From positions 1-7,071 of the forward strand of contig PMUF01000500.1 of assembly GCA_003167015.1 (NCBI GenBank): a DNA stretch of 7,071 bases, read 5' to 3'. The translations under genes and the position numbers were made by a program. The stretch comes from Chitinophagaceae bacterium. Lineage in GTDB: Bacteria > Bacteroidota > Bacteroidia > Chitinophagales > Chitinophagaceae. Positions 6,093 to 7,071 of the stretch are shown piece by piece (the first letter of the stretch is position 1; each line of letters begins with the position of its first letter). The notes under the pieces are model-generated. The model was not told the origin of the DNA and searched no databases. It saw only the letters and a program-made list of their open reading frames with translations.

Positions 6093-6323
6093 ATGAGCAC
6101 TTCAAAAGTATTGGTCGGTTTCCTGGTAGGCGCAGCAGTAGGCAGCGCATTAGGTATTTTACTGGCTCCGGACAAAGGTTCCGAAACGCGAAAGAAGATA
6201 TTGGAAAAGGGCAATGACCTCGGTGACTCCATCGCTGATTTCAGCGACACGATCAAGGATAAATTCAATGAAGTAGTGGATGGCGTGAAAGGAAATTTTA
6301 ACAAGGCGAAGAGTTCTGTGTAA
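6093..6323 (+). CDS. YtxH-domain small membrane protein
   Basis: A 76-residue protein matching the YtxH family, whose members are linked to general stress responses in several bacteria; the molecular role is unsettled. Residues 6-25 form one glycine/alanine-rich membrane segment (LVGFLVGAAVGSALGILLA). The family signature APDKGSETRKKI follows at 25-36, then an amphipathic charged helix to the end (about 37-74), likely in the cytoplasm. I chose the ATG at 6093; an upstream in-frame TTG at 6066 would add nine residues that do not fit the family. It is the first gene of a three-gene cassette, with 30 bases to the next start. That gap holds the perfect palindrome GAAAGATCTTTC. Confidence 0.9.
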   Translation: MSTSKVLVGFLVGAAVGSALGILLAPDKGSETRKKILEKGNDLGDSIADFSDTIKDKFNEVVDGVKGNFNKAKSSV

Positions 6324-6335
6324 TCCGAAGTCTTA

Positions 6336-6347
6336 GAAAGATCTTTC
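6336..6347. repeat. 12-base perfect palindrome between ytxH-like and holin-like genes
   Basis: GAAAGATCTTTC equals its own reverse complement over all 12 bases. It occupies most of the middle of the 30-base gap between the two genes, ending seven bases before the ATG at 6354. It could bind a dimeric regulator or form a small RNA structure affecting translation of the second gene. There is no T-run, so it is not a terminator. Confidence 0.4.
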
Positions 6348-6353
6348 ACTAAT

Positions 6354-6713
6354 ATGACCTTTATGAGCACCATCGAAGAGCAGCAGCATGACATAGATAT
6401 CCTTTTGTCCGATGCGGGCGATTATATCGAGACGAGGACGACCTTATGGAAGTATAAAACGATAGAAAGTCTCTCGGATGTCAGTGGCGAGCTGGTCTCC
6501 GGGCTGGCTCTGATAGGTATGGCAACCATCATCGTGCTCATTTTCAGCATGGGGTTTGCCTTACTGATAGGGTATTGGCTCGGTAACAGTTTCTATGGCT
6601 TTTTTATCATCGGGGGCTTTTATGCGATCATTGGGCTGATATTCTATGCCAGGCGGAGTGTCTGGTTGAAAGAACCTTTCAGCAATATGCTGATCCGGAA
6701 AATCTTAAAATAA
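6354..6713 (+). CDS. Phage holin family-like membrane protein (YqjE type)
   Basis: A 119-residue integral membrane protein resembling the phage holin family PF07332 (holin superfamily III), which includes enterobacterial YqjE. Despite the name, chromosomal members in such cassettes are not known to lyse cells, and no endolysin or phage gene is nearby. The N-terminal part (about 5-45, IEEQQHDIDILLSDAGDYIETRTTL starting motif region) is a charged cytoplasmic helix. Two membrane segments follow at about 49-73 and 79-99, separated by a short GNS turn, then a basic tail ending KILK. The second ATG at 6363 (MSTIEEQ) is an equally reasonable start and would give 116 residues. The next gene begins six bases after its stop, so the two are surely co-transcribed. 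Confidence 0.83.
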   Translation: MTFMSTIEEQQHDIDILLSDAGDYIETRTTLWKYKTIESLSDVSGELVSGLALIGMATIIVLIFSMGFALLIGYWLGNSFYGFFIIGGFYAIIGLIFYARRSVWLKEPFSNMLIRKILK

Positions 6714-6719
6714 CGTCAG

Positions 6720-6977
6720 TTGAATAAGATAAGGACCATAGATGAGCTAAGGGAGGCGATCCGCGACCTGGAACACCAGAACTATGTCAATGAACAGCAT
6801 ATGCGGCGGCGGGTAGCCGATTTTGCCGACCGGCTGAAACCGATGAATATCATCAAGAACCTGTTTGGCCAGTTTATCGGCGGGACGGATATCAGGACCA
6901 ATGCTTTGCGAATGTTGGCAGGTTTTGCGACCAGCTTTATTGTCAAGCGATTTTTCAAGAAGGGGATCGCGAAATAA
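6720..6977 (+). CDS. Small hypothetical protein, third gene of the membrane-protein cassette
   Basis: An 85-residue protein that I cannot assign to a named family. The likely start is TTG at 6720: no ATG lies in frame before codon 28, and the TTG is six bases after the preceding stop. Residues 5-35 are a charged, probably helical stretch (DELREAIRDLE). Residues 40-52 read KPMNIIKNLFGQF, a pattern that I associate with small proteins in similar Bacteroidota cassettes. Residues 62-78 form an amphipathic or membrane-touching helix ending in a basic tail (KRFFKKGIAK). It may be the counterpart of YqjK, the small third protein of the enterobacterial set, by position only. The end of the gene is partly duplicated just downstream. 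Confidence 0.7.
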   Translation: MNKIRTIDELREAIRDLEHQNYVNEQHMRRRVADFADRLKPMNIIKNLFGQFIGGTDIRTNALRMLAGFATSFIVKRFFKKGIAK

Positions 6978-7001
6978 CGAAGAAGGGGATTGCCCAAATA
7001 A
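6957..7001 (+). repeat. Imperfect 23-base tandem duplication over the gene's stop codon
   Basis: The last codons and stop of the small gene (6957-6977, beginning AAGAAGGGGATCGC and ending AAATAA) are repeated at 6980-7001 with two substitutions and one extra base. The shared core AAGAAGGGGAT is exact over 11 bases. The second copy is out of frame with the first and lies after the stop, so the protein is unaffected. It looks like an old slippage duplication. Confidence 0.6.
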
Positions 7002-7026
7002 AACACACCCGATATATACCAACTCT

Positions 7027-7058
7027 CCCCCTGCAGGCTCGTTCCGGCAGGGGGTTTT
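7027..7058 (+). terminator. Intrinsic terminator after the three-gene cassette
   Basis: CCCCCTGC (7027-7034) pairs perfectly with GCAGGGGG (7047-7054), giving an 8-base GC-rich stem around a 12-base loop that can pair two more G-C bases. TTTT follows at once (7055-7058). This is a good rho-independent terminator about 50 bases after the last stop. The hairpin would also form in transcripts from the other side, but the T-run favours the plus strand. Confidence 0.85.
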
Positions 7059-7071
7059 CGTCTATATGCGG

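Noticed and set aside
6354..6713. Holin-like gene as evidence of a prophage or lysis module
   Set aside because: No endolysin, structural phage gene, integrase or attachment site is present, and chromosomal YqjE-type members commonly occur in such cassettes.

Overview
The window looks like chromosomal DNA from a member of the Bacteroidota, probably a Chitinophagaceae-type soil or water bacterium. The indications are a DUF4249 lipoprotein with a Cys-Lys-Lys lipobox (a family largely confined to this phylum), the near absence of Shine-Dalgarno sequences, a match to the Bacteroidota -7 promoter element (TATATTTG), and a YtxH / holin-like / small-protein cassette of the kind seen in this phylum. 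The placement is inference from protein families and signals; there is no rRNA or marker gene here.

Layout, left to right. (1) 1-743, minus: a Gfo/Idh/MocA oxidoreductase, cut at its C terminus by the window edge. (2) 800-2262, plus: a HAD-family phosphatase with an Asp-x-Asn catalytic motif, overlapping by 4 bases (ATGA) a DUF4249 lipoprotein. (3) 2266-3696, minus: a complete NtrC-type response regulator (receiver, sigma54-interacting AAA+, Fis-type helix-turn-helix). (4) 3697-4026: a 330-base AT-rich intergenic region holding a Bacteroidota-type promoter for the regulator, a G-quadruplex motif, short dyads and direct repeats, and a near-match to a sigma54 promoter facing right. (5) 4027-4425, plus: a stand-alone receiver protein. 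(6) 4436-5923, minus: a cytoplasmic GH13 alpha-amylase of the AmyA type. (7) 6093-6977, plus: a tight three-gene cassette of small membrane or membrane-associated proteins, closed by a strong intrinsic terminator at 7027-7058.

The genes do not form one obvious pathway. Two groups have an internal logic. The sigma54 activator and the receiver-only protein are transcribed away from each other from one control region, and neither has a histidine kinase beside it here. The YtxH / holin-like / small-protein set resembles in layout the enterobacterial yqjD-yqjE-yqjK operon of membrane stress proteins. The amylase has no signal peptide, so it probably acts on internal glycogen or imported maltodextrins.

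I see no mobile element, CRISPR array, tRNA, rRNA or phage module, and no clearly new multi-gene system. The most useful leads are the shared control region at 3697-4026 and the small membrane-protein cassette.
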